The notes under the pieces were generated by a model. It ran no database searches and had not been told where the DNA came from. It saw only the letters and a list, made by a program, of their open reading frames with translations. A program made the position numbers and the translations under genes. A DNA stretch of 64,000 nucleotides from Leishmania infantum JPCM5 (lineage: Eukaryota > Euglenozoa > Kinetoplastea > Trypanosomatida > Trypanosomatidae): assembly GCF_000002875.2 (NCBI RefSeq), contig NC_009409.2:62001-126000 (forward strand), written 5' to 3'. Positions 7,384 to 16,933 of the stretch are shown here, in pieces. Position 1 is the first letter of the stretch; every line of letters starts with the position of its first letter.

Positions 7384-10017
7384 CTAAGCAGCAGGGGTAC
7401 GTGGACGCCGACGCAGCAAGGGGGCGCAGTGCAGTTTATACCGCGGCTCTTCCTGCATAAACTGTTCAAAGGACTGCGCGCTCCGCTGGCGGCGCTGCTG
7501 CAGTGGCGAAGGAGCCGCGTCACCGCCTCTGTCACTGTGCGCAGAGACGCCGTCGCCAGCATGCGAGAAGTGCGTCGATGAGGCGTCCGGGATGGGAGAC
7601 ATGCGCGGTGGCGACGATCTCTGCAGCTTGACAACAGCAGGGTCATCACGGCCTTGACGGTCTACTGGTGTGGCGACGTAGCTGGAGGCATCACCGAGGC
7701 TCTGCGGCACGGACGACTTTGTCAGGTGCCGCACAAGCTCTGCTCGGAAGCCGGACATCTCCGACTTCAGCTCGCGCAGCTGCATCTCGTATGTGCGCTG
7801 CAGGCTCCGCAGAAGTTCATTGTCGTCTGACGGTGCCGCATGCGACACCTCCTCTTCTTCTCGACGCTTCATGAGGTGCTCGAGTCGCAGCCGCTGAGTG
7901 CGCTCGCTCTGCAACGCATCCAGTGCTTCACGCAGGCGATACTCTACCTCCGTGGCGCGCTCCTCCACAAAACGCAAGTCTTCCTGTTCGATCGCGCTGC
8001 TCGTGTGAGCGGCACGGGACAGGGCCGGCGGTGCCTTGGCCGCCGCTCGTGCGACGTCTGCCGCACGCCGTGCCTCCTTCACAGCCGCCTTGTCAGCAAT
8101 GGCCTCTCGCTCCTTTTCGCGTAGCTCCGCCTCAAGATCGAGAATCCGCTGCCGGTACCTGTGCTCGCTCGCCACGTGGGCCTGAATCTCGCGTTGGTGG
8201 AACGCCACGAGCTCCGTCAGCTCCTCCACGCGTGCTTCGAGGACTGCCAAATCGCTTCGTAAAAAGCGCGCTACGTGGTCGTTTCCTTGTTGATTCGCCG
8301 TCGAATGTTTATCTTTCGGCCCCTGGCGCGACCTTTGTGCTGCTGAGTCGGAAGCACCGCTCTGTAGCGCCGCAAGTAGCGTGCTGTCAGAGGCGCCATG
8401 CCCGGCACGCAGCGCCTCGCGCAGTCTATCGTTCTCGCTGACAGCAGCATCATAGGATGACCGCATCGCCTCCAGCTCCGACTGCAGCTCCCGGCTCTTT
8501 TGCTTCTGCCGTCTTACGTCCTCCCTTGTGTCGCGCAACGCCCCCGCGTACTCGCGCACCTCGGCACGTAGCTTGTCCACAGCCCGTTCCATCACCACCC
8601 GATACGTGTCAAGCTCGTACCGCGCGGCCGACCTCTCTTCCGAAGCACCACGTTGGATTGACTCGACAGGTACCGGTGCCGCGTCCACGTCCGGCTCCGC
8701 CTGCGCTGCACAGTTAGCCCCTGTGCCTCGCGAATCATCTGAAGAAGGCGCCGCCGGAGATGCAACAGCGAGGCCGGAGGCACTCTCAGTCATCCGATCC
8801 TGCGCAGCGGCGGGCGTGTCAACGAGGTCATGCTGAAAGGCGGCGCTGTGACCGGGATCACCGTGCTGAGGATTAGCCGAGGTGTCGCGAGACCCGGTCC
8901 TGAAAGAAGGCTGTGACTTTTCCCCGGGCCTTGACCTCAACGCCGCGCCAGTCATGTCGGCCCCACCATCCTCCACAGCTGGCAGCGGCGCACATTCGCC
9001 GACGCGCTCAATGTCCAGGCCCACACCCGCCATAGGTGCGGCACGGCCGCCACTCGCAGGTAGAAGAGATTCGTTCAAAACAGCGATGCGGGAACTGTAC
9101 AGACGCGCAGCCGTCTGCGCCACTGCGAAAGCCTCCTGGAACGTCTCGTGCTCTGCCGCCTCCAGCAGGCTGACAGGTGAAAAAGATGCCACCCACGCCC
9201 CCGGTTGCTGGCCTAGGAGCGTCGGCTTCAAAAGGTAGAGCAACTTGGTTGCCGTGAAGGTGAGCGTAGGTGAGCGACACTCCACCAAGGCCGCCGCCGA
9301 GGAGACGGCGTGGCGCGACGACTTCATGCCACGCGCGACCTCGTTTACCGTGAAGGACACGAACTGCATGGTCGTGTTCGGCAAGCCGGTCGACTCATGA
9401 AACGCAAAAATGAAACTGATGACTTGGTGCTTGAGCTCGGCGAAGGCGGCGGTCATGCGGTGCAGCACGCCGTCCCAGGTGGCCTCCGAGTCCAGCACAA
9501 CGTAGTGCGCGTCCTCGACCGATGTGAACTGCTCACACGTGTCCTCGAGTATGGTTGGCTGCTCATGTGCAGCATCAGCGTTCCGGTCTGGCATGATGTC
9601 GGTGAGGGTGTTGTTGTCCTCCAGCGTGACTGCGCTCACAGAGACAGAGGTGACGCCCGGATGAGCAACAGCGGCGCGTGCGGTGCGGGCCAGAATGCCC
9701 TCTACCGGATCTAGTAGCGTGTAGCGGCGGTTGCCGGACTGGCCATCAACCACCACAACTGCCTGTGACGCACGGTCGGGCGTCAGCACTGTCGCGAGGA
9801 GAGGCTCGACGACCTGGTCGTACAACTGCGTCGAGGAGCTAGTGAACACATCGTAGTTGACCGTTTTACGCGCGCGGCTGTCCACGACATCCACGATGGT
9901 GAGGCTGGTCTCAGTCCGGTATAGAGTGTAGTAACGCTCGAAGTGCTGAGTGGTGAGCGACTTGCCATGCCGCGCGGACAACTCGGACTTGTCGAACTCA
10001 CGCACGCAGACGAGCAT
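7384..10017 (-). CDS. Degenerate kinesin-like protein lacking a functional P-loop, with C-terminal coiled coil
   Basis: An 877-residue protein. Residues 1-315 follow the kinesin motor layout step by step: an N-terminal LVCVRE strand; NYDVFTSSSTQLYDQVVEPLL at about 54-74; VDGQSGNRRYTLL at 90-102, exactly where GQTGSGKTYTM (the P-loop) should be; a V-S-V-S strand at 124-128; a strand ending FVSFTVNEV at 219-227 where switch II (DLAGSE) should be; KLLYLLKPTLLG at 258-269 matching the microtubule-binding KLT..L...LGG element; SFSP at 278-281; and an A-x-A-A-R-L segment at 300-306. The Walker lysine/threonine and switch II Asp-Gly are absent, so ATP hydrolysis is unlikely. Residues ~320-460 are low-complexity, and ~465-760 are long coiled coils. 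It is probably a non-motile cytoskeletal or flagellar scaffold. The kinesin relationship is inferred from pattern and not from a search. Confidence 0.85.
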   Translation of the reverse strand: MLVCVREFDKSELSARHGKSLTTQHFERYYTLYRTETSLTIVDVVDSRARKTVNYDVFTSSSTQLYDQVVEPLLATVLTPDRASQAVVVVDGQSGNRRYTLLDPVEGILARTARAAVAHPGVTSVSVSAVTLEDNNTLTDIMPDRNADAAHEQPTILEDTCEQFTSVEDAHYVVLDSEATWDGVLHRMTAAFAELKHQVISFIFAFHESTGLPNTTMQFVSFTVNEVARGMKSSRHAVSSAAALVECRSPTLTFTATKLLYLLKPTLLGQQPGAWVASFSPVSLLEAAEHETFQEAFAVAQTAARLYSSRIAVLNESLLPASGGRAAPMAGVGLDIERVGECAPLPAVEDGGADMTGAALRSRPGEKSQPSFRTGSRDTSANPQHGDPGHSAAFQHDLVDTPAAAQDRMTESASGLAVASPAAPSSDDSRGTGANCAAQAEPDVDAAPVPVESIQRGASEERSAARYELDTYRVVMERAVDKLRAEVREYAGALRDTREDVRRQKQKSRELQSELEAMRSSYDAAVSENDRLREALRAGHGASDSTLLAALQSGASDSAAQRSRQGPKDKHSTANQQGNDHVARFLRSDLAVLEARVEELTELVAFHQREIQAHVASEHRYRQRILDLEAELREKEREAIADKAAVKEARRAADVARAAAKAPPALSRAAHTSSAIEQEDLRFVEERATEVEYRLREALDALQSERTQRLRLEHLMKRREEEEVSHAAPSDDNELLRSLQRTYEMQLRELKSEMSGFRAELVRHLTKSSVPQSLGDASSYVATPVDRQGRDDPAVVKLQRSSPPRMSPIPDASSTHFSHAGDGVSAHSDRGGDAAPSPLQQRRQRSAQSFEQFMQEEPRYKLHCAPLLRRRPRTPAA

Positions 10018-10901
10018 AGAAGAGCTGTCCCTTTCCCCAGAACGAAAACGGCTTGCCCTGCTCGTGTTGTCGAGCCGTTACGTGTATGCTCTCACAGGCG
10101 CACACACGACAGCCGCGGCCTTACGGGAACGGCTGGCGCTCATACCAAGAACGACAAAGAGAAAGAGGCAGGCAGAAGAAAAGGTGTGAGAGGCTAAACG
10201 AGAGGGGCAGGGCAGGGGGAGGGGCCTCGTACAGGAATTCGCGCCGACGTATGGGCTCGGCAGTGGCTCTTCTGCTACCCAGTCCTTCAACAAAACCTGT
10301 GCGTGTATGCCAAGGCAGGCACGACTGAGATTCGGCAACGCGAAGCGCGCCAGCGCGGCAGCGCGGCAGCGGGGCGTCTGGCCTTCAAGGGGCAACCGCG
10401 AGGGCGCGTGCAGAGAAAGAAGGATGCCTGCAATGACATACGCGCAGGGACGCTGATGCTCATACACTCCATGCTCGGTCTGGAGAGCTATTCGCATTCT
10501 TAGTGGTTTGCATCGTTGCGGTTGGGAACGACAGGGGGGGGCACCGCTACAACTCACGAGGGCGAGGCAAACAAAGAGTGGCCCAAGACCTCAAACACAC
10601 CCGCACGCGCAGGCGCAATGCATGCTCTAAGAGGCCGGCAAGTCGCGGGCGTTGCCCAAGTGCACGATGGGTGCGTATGGGTGCGCGATGGCATGCCAGC
10701 CTATGTACATCCAAGACGGCGCACAGATGTGTGCTCTTGCGAAATCGTCACGGCAACGGCGCAATCGCGCCAGCCAACAGCGACACAGCGGCCCCCCCCC
10801 CGCCGGGGGGGTGGGGGAACAAAAGGGGGAGCAGGAGGAGAGGCCAACGCGCAGAGCTCAAGAGACGCCGCACAATGCACGTACGCAGCTCCCAGCATGC
10901 C
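10018..10901. other. Intergenic region with a C-run/G-run inverted tract
   Basis: It holds the LC8 3' UTR and the 5' region of the kinesin-like gene. The notable element is a C10 run followed by GCC and a G7 run at about 10791-10811 (see repeat entry). No gene was recognised. Confidence 0.55.
10791..10816. repeat. C-run / G-run near-palindrome
   Basis: A run of about ten C followed by GCC and then a G7 run, T and a G5 run. It can pair with itself in either strand's transcript and is also G-quadruplex-prone. It lies about 90-110 nt downstream of the LC8 stop codon, so it would be in that gene's 3' UTR. Confidence 0.6.
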
Positions 10902-11171
10902 CTACGCTGTCTTCCACAAGAGCACGGACACCTGCCCAACGTAGAGGTATATGAAATTCTTGGCCTCGTGCTCGACATCGGCGCCAAAGTTGCGGCCGAC
11001 GATGCAGTGCCACGTAGGGAAGTAGCGCTTGTCGAACTCGCGCTTGATGTGCGCGGCCATATCTTTCTCTAGATGATGCTCCTTGATGGCTTTGGTGGCA
11101 ATGTCTAGGGCGTCTGCCTGCATCTCCGGACTTATGTCCGCCAACTTGACGTCGGGCTTCCGCTCGCTCAT
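10902..11171 (-). CDS. DYNLL1: Dynein light chain LC8 (DYNLL family)
   Basis: An 89-residue protein, exactly the usual LC8 length. It contains the family core around residues 50-85: [14 protein letters not shown], then [16 protein letters not shown]8 is a homodimeric hub that binds short linear motifs in dynein intermediate chains, in intraflagellar-transport dynein and in many coiled-coil proteins. The frame is open upstream to 11378 but that stretch is His/Thr/Arg-rich UTR; the ATG at 11171 gives the conserved length. Identification is essentially certain; genomes usually carry more than one copy. Confidence 0.97.
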   Translation of the reverse strand: MSERKPDVKLADISPEMQADALDIATKAIKEHHLEKDMAAHIKREFDKRYFPTWHCIVGRNFGADVEHEAKNFIYLYVGQVSVLLWKTA

Positions 11172-12196
11172 TTTCGGCCTCTGCGAAAGGTGAGGCGTGC
11201 AAGTTGATGTTCGTGTGTGCGTGTGCCGTCGCTGTTGCGCTGCTTCACCTCTCTCGACGGGTCTGGTCGTTCGCCACGGACTCGATGGGATGAAGCCGCA
11301 CCCAAGACAAGTGTGCGTGCGTGGGAGGAAGAGGGGGTCTTGATGTTGATATCGCGGCGCTTGTGAGCACTGAAACACACGGCAGCAAGTTGTGAGGCGG
11401 GAGGATGGTCAGGGGGCAGCGGTCCACAGCGGTGCGTTCTGCCACATGTGCCTACTGCACATTCGTGACCGTAGGGGGAAAGGGGCAGAGGTCGAAGAGG
11501 CAACGTTGGAAACATGAACGAAGAGGGCTGCCTCTGTGGCGATGAAGATGCCAGGGATAGGTCACGGATTGCGACAGATACCGAGAGTCCAGTGAGTGGA
11601 CATGGAGGCAGCACACTCAGGGGTGAAAAGGCAAAGCCCGCCTTCACTGTCTCCCTCTCTCTCTCGCGTACGTGAAAGGTTATTCCAGAAGAGGGTCTGA
11701 GCACCGAGTGATCATTTTGCTGGGAAGCGGCAGAGAAACCAGCAACGCCGCCACACAATATACGTGTTCCTGGCCCCTCCCCTGGCATTGGTGCTGCCTT
11801 TTGGCGCCTGCCCGTTGGCCGCCACTCCGGCCGTCTCGCTGGAGTCCTTTTCGATGATCTTTTTTTTTCGCACACGGCTTGCCCACCTGCAAAGGGGTGT
11901 GGAGGAGGGGGCGAGGGGCACAACGAAGCACGGGGTGAGGTCATGAATCGCTCGCGGGCTTTTCAACACATCCTCAGCCCCCGCCCCCCCCCCGACGGAC
12001 CCGTCCTCCTCCAAATCCCCCTCCCACCTGCGGCGCTTCACAGCGTCCACCGCACACCGGCACCAACACCGCAGCAAGCAACGACAACACGCTCCAATTA
12101 GACACGGACAAGTAACGGGAGAGAGAGAGAGACGCGTAGCCTGCCCACATGTGCGTCTCCATCACTCCCATGGCCGGGACGCCGCCCTCCGCTACA
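11172..12196. other. Intergenic region, no gene seen
   Basis: It contains a T9 run near 11861-11869 and a broken C-run near 11981-11995. Translations in all frames are short and low in protein character. It holds the LC8 5' UTR and the 3' UTR of the preceding coiled-coil gene. Confidence 0.55.
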
Positions 12197-15100
12197 TCAT
12201 GTTTCAGAGCCTGTCGATGGCCCCGTCTCCGGGATGAGCTCCTCGTCCATTGGCGCCGATGGGAGTACGACGTCCATGCTGGCAGCCATACTCTCAGGCA
12301 CCCTCTCGGCCTCCTCCCCCTCCCCCTGCTCCTCCGCGCTCGGCGCCGCAGACTCGGCCACGCACGCATTCGCAGCAGACGAGCCATCACGAGCAGGCGG
12401 TGCTGACGGTTGCGTGGCCGCTGATGTCGAAGACGTGGGAGCAGCGGTCGAACTGAACACGACGTGCTGGGATGAGACGGGGGCCTCAACCGCATGCATA
12501 TCTGGGACAGATGACGTCGCGTGAGGCTCTGGCCGCGGTGTGGATGCAGCGTTTGTGGCGGCAGTTAGCTGTAGCAGCTGCGCCCGAAGCTGCTCGTTTT
12601 CTGTCTTGAGCATGTTGTGCTTCTCCATCACACTTTTGGAGATGGTGAGGAGTCGCTGATTCGCCGCCTCCATGTCTGCCGTCGTCTTCTCCGCCTTTTG
12701 CACGCGCTCCTGCATCTCCAGCCGTTCTGCCTCCATGCTCGCGAGCTTGGCTTCGAGCAGAGAAGAGCGGTACTCGAGTGCCCGCTGCTGCGTCTCAGGC
12801 GATGGATGCGGCACGACGCTTGCAGCCGTCGCACCACCGCTGCCTCCAGCACCGCTTTCGCACACCTTGGCAGCAGCACACAGGCCGATAGCCTGAGCCC
12901 CAGCGAAACTCTTCAGTGAGGCCTTCAGCAGGCCGGCCTTGTGCAGCGTATCCTTTAGCACACGAACGATGTTCATCATACCGGAGCGACTCAAGGAGTC
13001 GACTAAAAGTGTGTCTTCGGCGCCTCCAGCGGCAGCGCCGTTATTGCCGCCGCTGCCAGCGTCCGCGTCTATTGAGGCCTCATCGAAACGCTCGCGGCGC
13101 AGGGAAATGATCTCCGCGTTGAGGCTGCCCAGCGACTCCTGGAGAGACGAGAAGAGGTCCGTGAGGTGAGTCGCGGTAGTCTGCAGTGCAGTCGACGACG
13201 CCTCTGCCTCCTGTGCGGGGGCGCTCGGCGGCTGGACGAGGTCTGTGAGCTGTGTCTGTAGCGCCATATTTTTCTCCATCAGTTCAGACTCCCTCGCCAG
13301 GCTCCTGTGCAGCTTGTCCTTGAGACGGCTCGAGTGGCCCTGCAACACCTCGTGCTCGCGCTTCAGCTGTGTGAAACGCAGCTCGACGTCATCCTTCTCG
13401 GCTGTGGCCTGCTTCACCTCGTTCAAAGAGCGCTCGCACACCTGCTTGGCCGCTGCCAGCTGATTCTTCAGCACCTCGATGCGCTCTGTGGCCTCGGCCA
13501 CGTTGAGAGAGTCCTCCACTGGAATGTCATGCATCAGCGCCCGCTCCACCACCGTCACATGGTTCTTCTCCAGCAACTCCTGGCACACCTTCACCTGTGC
13601 ACGCAGCCTGTCACGCTCTGCTGTGACACGCCGCACCTCTGCCATCAACTCTGAGACACACTGCGCATCTGAAAGAGAAGTATCCACAAGGTGTGACCTC
13701 TCCACGTCCGTGCTCTGCAAGGACGTATTCAGCAGCACAAGCGCCTCACGCAGCGCAAACTGAGAGGCACCCAGCACGGCATTCATCTTGTCCATGGATT
13801 CCTCGGCAGCGATGGACGAGGAGACAAGTGTGCGCGACTCGGTGCCGTCGTCGACCGCTTCGCGGCTGACGGCCATCAGCCCTCCCTCGCTGCGCAGGTC
13901 TTCAGCAGCAGCAGAGGAAGTCATCGCTGCCTTCTCCGCCTCCCGCGTGAGTGTCCACTGCCGCATCAGCTCTTTGAGCTGAGCATCATACAGGTTGGCC
14001 TGCGAACTTTCAAACCCCGCCATGAGCTTAATCATCGCGAGAACATTTTCCGATTGCGTCTCTATCCGCTCCACCTCCTCCCTCCACGCGGCGTTTGAGC
14101 GTGCAACGGAGCCAGGGTCATCAGAAACCACCTGCAGAGCCGCCGTACTCAGCTCCGTGTTAGCTTGCGCGACCCGCTGCAGTGCTGCAGTAGCCTCGGT
14201 GGCGGCGGCCCTGTACTGCGTCGACACGCTCTGGGCAAGTCTTAGCTGCATCTCGGCTCGCGTCGATGACTCCTCGAGGTCACGCACACGCGCGGTGTAC
14301 TCGCTGCGCAGTTCTTGGATCGCTAGCGCCACCTGGTCCATTTCGGCATCCCTCTGCAGCTGCCGGACTTGGGCAGACAAACAAGCCGCCTCCTCCTGCG
14401 CGCGTCGAAGCTCGTCGCGGCACACCTTTAAGTTCACGGCCAGCTGTGCGGCGTCGTCCACCACCTCCGTATACGCCCACCGCAGCCGCTGCACCTCCTG
14501 CGAGATGGCTGGGTCTTTCTGTGGGTGGAGCCGCTCCCGCACCATGTCCGTAATGCGTCTGTCGGCAATCTCGCGACGCTGCTTCTCCTCCAGGTAGCGT
14601 TGGTGCACGACGAGGGCATCATGTTGCACACGCTTCACGACGCCTTCGAGGCACGCATACCGCTGCTCTGCCTCCATAATTCGCGACTCTTGCTGCTGCC
14701 ACGAGTCCACGAGGTCCGTCAGTGTCATCTCCTTGTGCTCCAGCATCTTGAGAGCGTAGTAGTGCGGCGCGCTAGACCGCAGTGACGGATCCGGCGGTGC
14801 AGGCGGTGCACTCCTTCGCTGCGTCTCCGCATATGCGTCCGAAGATGCACGCGCCACCTCGGCCCGCACGGCAGCCACAATCTCGTTCAGTCCGAGGTGT
14901 TGTTCCAGTAAGCGTACGTGGTGCTTTACTCGGCGCACATCTGCCCGAGCCGACTCGGCGTAGCGGCTCTTCTCGGCGAGCTGCGCCACCACCCGCATGA
15001 GGGCGTCCACCTCCTGCTCATGGCGAACCAGTCGGTTCTCGGCAAACGTGCACGCCGCCCGCAGCTTTGCCACGAGCACGTCGCGCTGCATCACCTCCAC

Positions 15101-15667
15101 CTCGGCCGTAAAGGCGCGCGACGTGGCGCCCTTCACTTCCCTTAAGATGGTTTGTGTGTAGCTCATTAGCTGTTCCACAAGCGTCCGATTTAGTTGTCGC
15201 TCGGCCGACAGCTCGGCCTCGGCCACGGTGAGGGTCCCGTGAAGGGCCTCGTCCACGTGCGCGCACACGGCGTCGAAGGCATAGCCGCGGCCCCTTTCTG
15301 CTTCGTTCAGCAGCGACTCGATGAGTTGATCCTTGACGCTGCTCGTCACCGCGCCGCGAAGACGCGCGAGATCACTTAACACGCGTTGAGTGGTGTCCTC
15401 GGCATGCTGCAGCTGGTGCTTCGTCAGTCGCTTCTGCAGCTCCGTTACCTGGTGCGCGAGTCGCGCCCGCTCACCATTGAGGCTGAGCACGTACTTGCCG
15501 TTGATAGAGGCAATCGTGTCGACGATGTGGGTTGTGTGGGCCAGCACATCCTCAACACGCTGCTCCTGACGCTTCGCCTCCGCCTCGCGTTCGCGCTGCC
15601 GCTTGAAACGACCTTGCGCAGCGGCCGAGTCGCTGCTCACAGAGTGATCCCCCTGAGAACGCATCAT
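12197..15667 (-). CDS. Large coiled-coil protein (1156 aa), function unknown
   Basis: A 1156-residue protein dominated by heptad-rich helices from about residue 15 to about 1000, rich in Glu, Arg, Gln, Ala and Leu. Short Ser/Ala-rich breaks occur near 270-290, 590-620 and 880-900. The C-terminal ~150 residues are low-complexity Ala/Ser/Pro/Glu. No catalytic motif, signal peptide or membrane segment was seen. It starts with two Met codons at 15667. Long coiled-coil proteins of this type in trypanosomatids are often flagellar, basal-body or attachment-zone parts, but nothing in this sequence proves a location. I do not recognise the family. Confidence 0.9.
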   Translation of the reverse strand: MMRSQGDHSVSSDSAAAQGRFKRQREREAEAKRQEQRVEDVLAHTTHIVDTIASINGKYVLSLNGERARLAHQVTELQKRLTKHQLQHAEDTTQRVLSDLARLRGAVTSSVKDQLIESLLNEAERGRGYAFDAVCAHVDEALHGTLTVAEAELSAERQLNRTLVEQLMSYTQTILREVKGATSRAFTAEVEVMQRDVLVAKLRAACTFAENRLVRHEQEVDALMRVVAQLAEKSRYAESARADVRRVKHHVRLLEQHLGLNEIVAAVRAEVARASSDAYAETQRRSAPPAPPDPSLRSSAPHYYALKMLEHKEMTLTDLVDSWQQQESRIMEAEQRYACLEGVVKRVQHDALVVHQRYLEEKQRREIADRRITDMVRERLHPQKDPAISQEVQRLRWAYTEVVDDAAQLAVNLKVCRDELRRAQEEAACLSAQVRQLQRDAEMDQVALAIQELRSEYTARVRDLEESSTRAEMQLRLAQSVSTQYRAAATEATAALQRVAQANTELSTAALQVVSDDPGSVARSNAAWREEVERIETQSENVLAMIKLMAGFESSQANLYDAQLKELMRQWTLTREAEKAAMTSSAAAEDLRSEGGLMAVSREAVDDGTESRTLVSSSIAAEESMDKMNAVLGASQFALREALVLLNTSLQSTDVERSHLVDTSLSDAQCVSELMAEVRRVTAERDRLRAQVKVCQELLEKNHVTVVERALMHDIPVEDSLNVAEATERIEVLKNQLAAAKQVCERSLNEVKQATAEKDDVELRFTQLKREHEVLQGHSSRLKDKLHRSLARESELMEKNMALQTQLTDLVQPPSAPAQEAEASSTALQTTATHLTDLFSSLQESLGSLNAEIISLRRERFDEASIDADAGSGGNNGAAAGGAEDTLLVDSLSRSGMMNIVRVLKDTLHKAGLLKASLKSFAGAQAIGLCAAAKVCESGAGGSGGATAASVVPHPSPETQQRALEYRSSLLEAKLASMEAERLEMQERVQKAEKTTADMEAANQRLLTISKSVMEKHNMLKTENEQLRAQLLQLTAATNAASTPRPEPHATSSVPDMHAVEAPVSSQHVVFSSTAAPTSSTSAATQPSAPPARDGSSAANACVAESAAPSAEEQGEGEEAERVPESMAASMDVVLPSAPMDEELIPETGPSTGSET

Positions 15668-16933
15668 GGCGGATAAAACGACCTTCTCTACGAAAGCCGG
15701 TGAAGGTGTACTTGGGTGTGTGCGTGTGTGTGTTTGGCTTGCAGGTCACCCTCTCTCGCCGTCCTCCTCCCTCAACAACTGGCGAAGCTGCAAAGATGTC
15801 CGTGGGGAAGATCGTGCCCAGACACAGTAGTCCAACAAGAGCCGCAGGTGCAACGCGAAGAGATGGGAAGAGAAAGCGGGATAGGAGTCGTGCCGGTTCG
15901 ACAAAGTCATGCGGGTGAGGCAACGGGCCGAAGGAAGACGCGAGGAACTGCCTTTCACACATGTTCTCGTCGTGGAGAGAGAGACGAGCAGCGTCAGAGA
16001 GAAGGAGCGGTGAAGGAGGACAACTCGCACATGTTACCAGGGCTGCGGTCTACCACCGATGGAGGAATGACGATCACACTCTTTGCGGGGGAAGAGGGCT
16101 GGGGGGCGATTGTCGGGAAGGCAATCGCATGCACAGGGCCACCTGAAACTGAAGAGGTAACCGGCTATAGAATAGCTTCAGTGAGGAAGAAACTCTGGCG
16201 CGCGACCTCAGTGCAGATACCACGGTCACGCGCGCTCACACAGACGCACTTCACAACAGCGACGAGAAAGAGGGAGGGGGCGAGAGGCAGACGCGCTCAA
16301 CACTCCCTCACCGCCGCACTTCTAGCTTCGTGCTGGTAACGACAGGGGCAGAAGGAGAAGCAGAATGGAGTTGCGTTCGCGCACGAGAACGTCTCTGCAC
16401 GCACGACGAATGACTGTCCATTGCATCACCGCCATCGCCGCTAAGGAAAAGGAGCGCAGAAGAAAAATGAGAAGTGCGAACACCCCTCCCATCGCTGGCC
16501 ATGTCCCCCTGTGTAGAGATCTAGCTCTATGATCGTCCAAGCCCTCTGCTCTGCTTCCGCCGGTATGTATGTCCATGTCAGTGTGTGTGTCTGTGTATGT
16601 GTGCTGACGCCTTCACGTATGGCTCGTCTGCGAGCCGTGCGTCTACGGGCTTGTGTAGTTGTCGTGGTGGTGGTGTTGGTGGGGGATAGATGCAGTGCAG
16701 AGCTTCGGGATTACACAAGTAAAAGGTGTAGGACGGAATGAGGCAAAAAGACCACAAAACGTACATCGCGCCCGTGCCGCTGAGTCGAGCAGCGTGGAAG
16801 TCGCTGGAAACACCCACGGCACTTCTGCTCGCCAACTCGGCTGGATAACGTTGGCACCTTTTTCAGGACAGAAACCATTTCCCATAACCGCATGATTGAG
16901 GGAGAGCAGGAGCGAAGTACAGCGCGGGCGCCG
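15668..16933. other. Intergenic region, no gene seen
   Basis: It contains TG tracts near 15715-15735 and 16580-16600 and a GGT-rich stretch near 16660-16687. No convincing frame exists on either strand. Confidence 0.55.
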
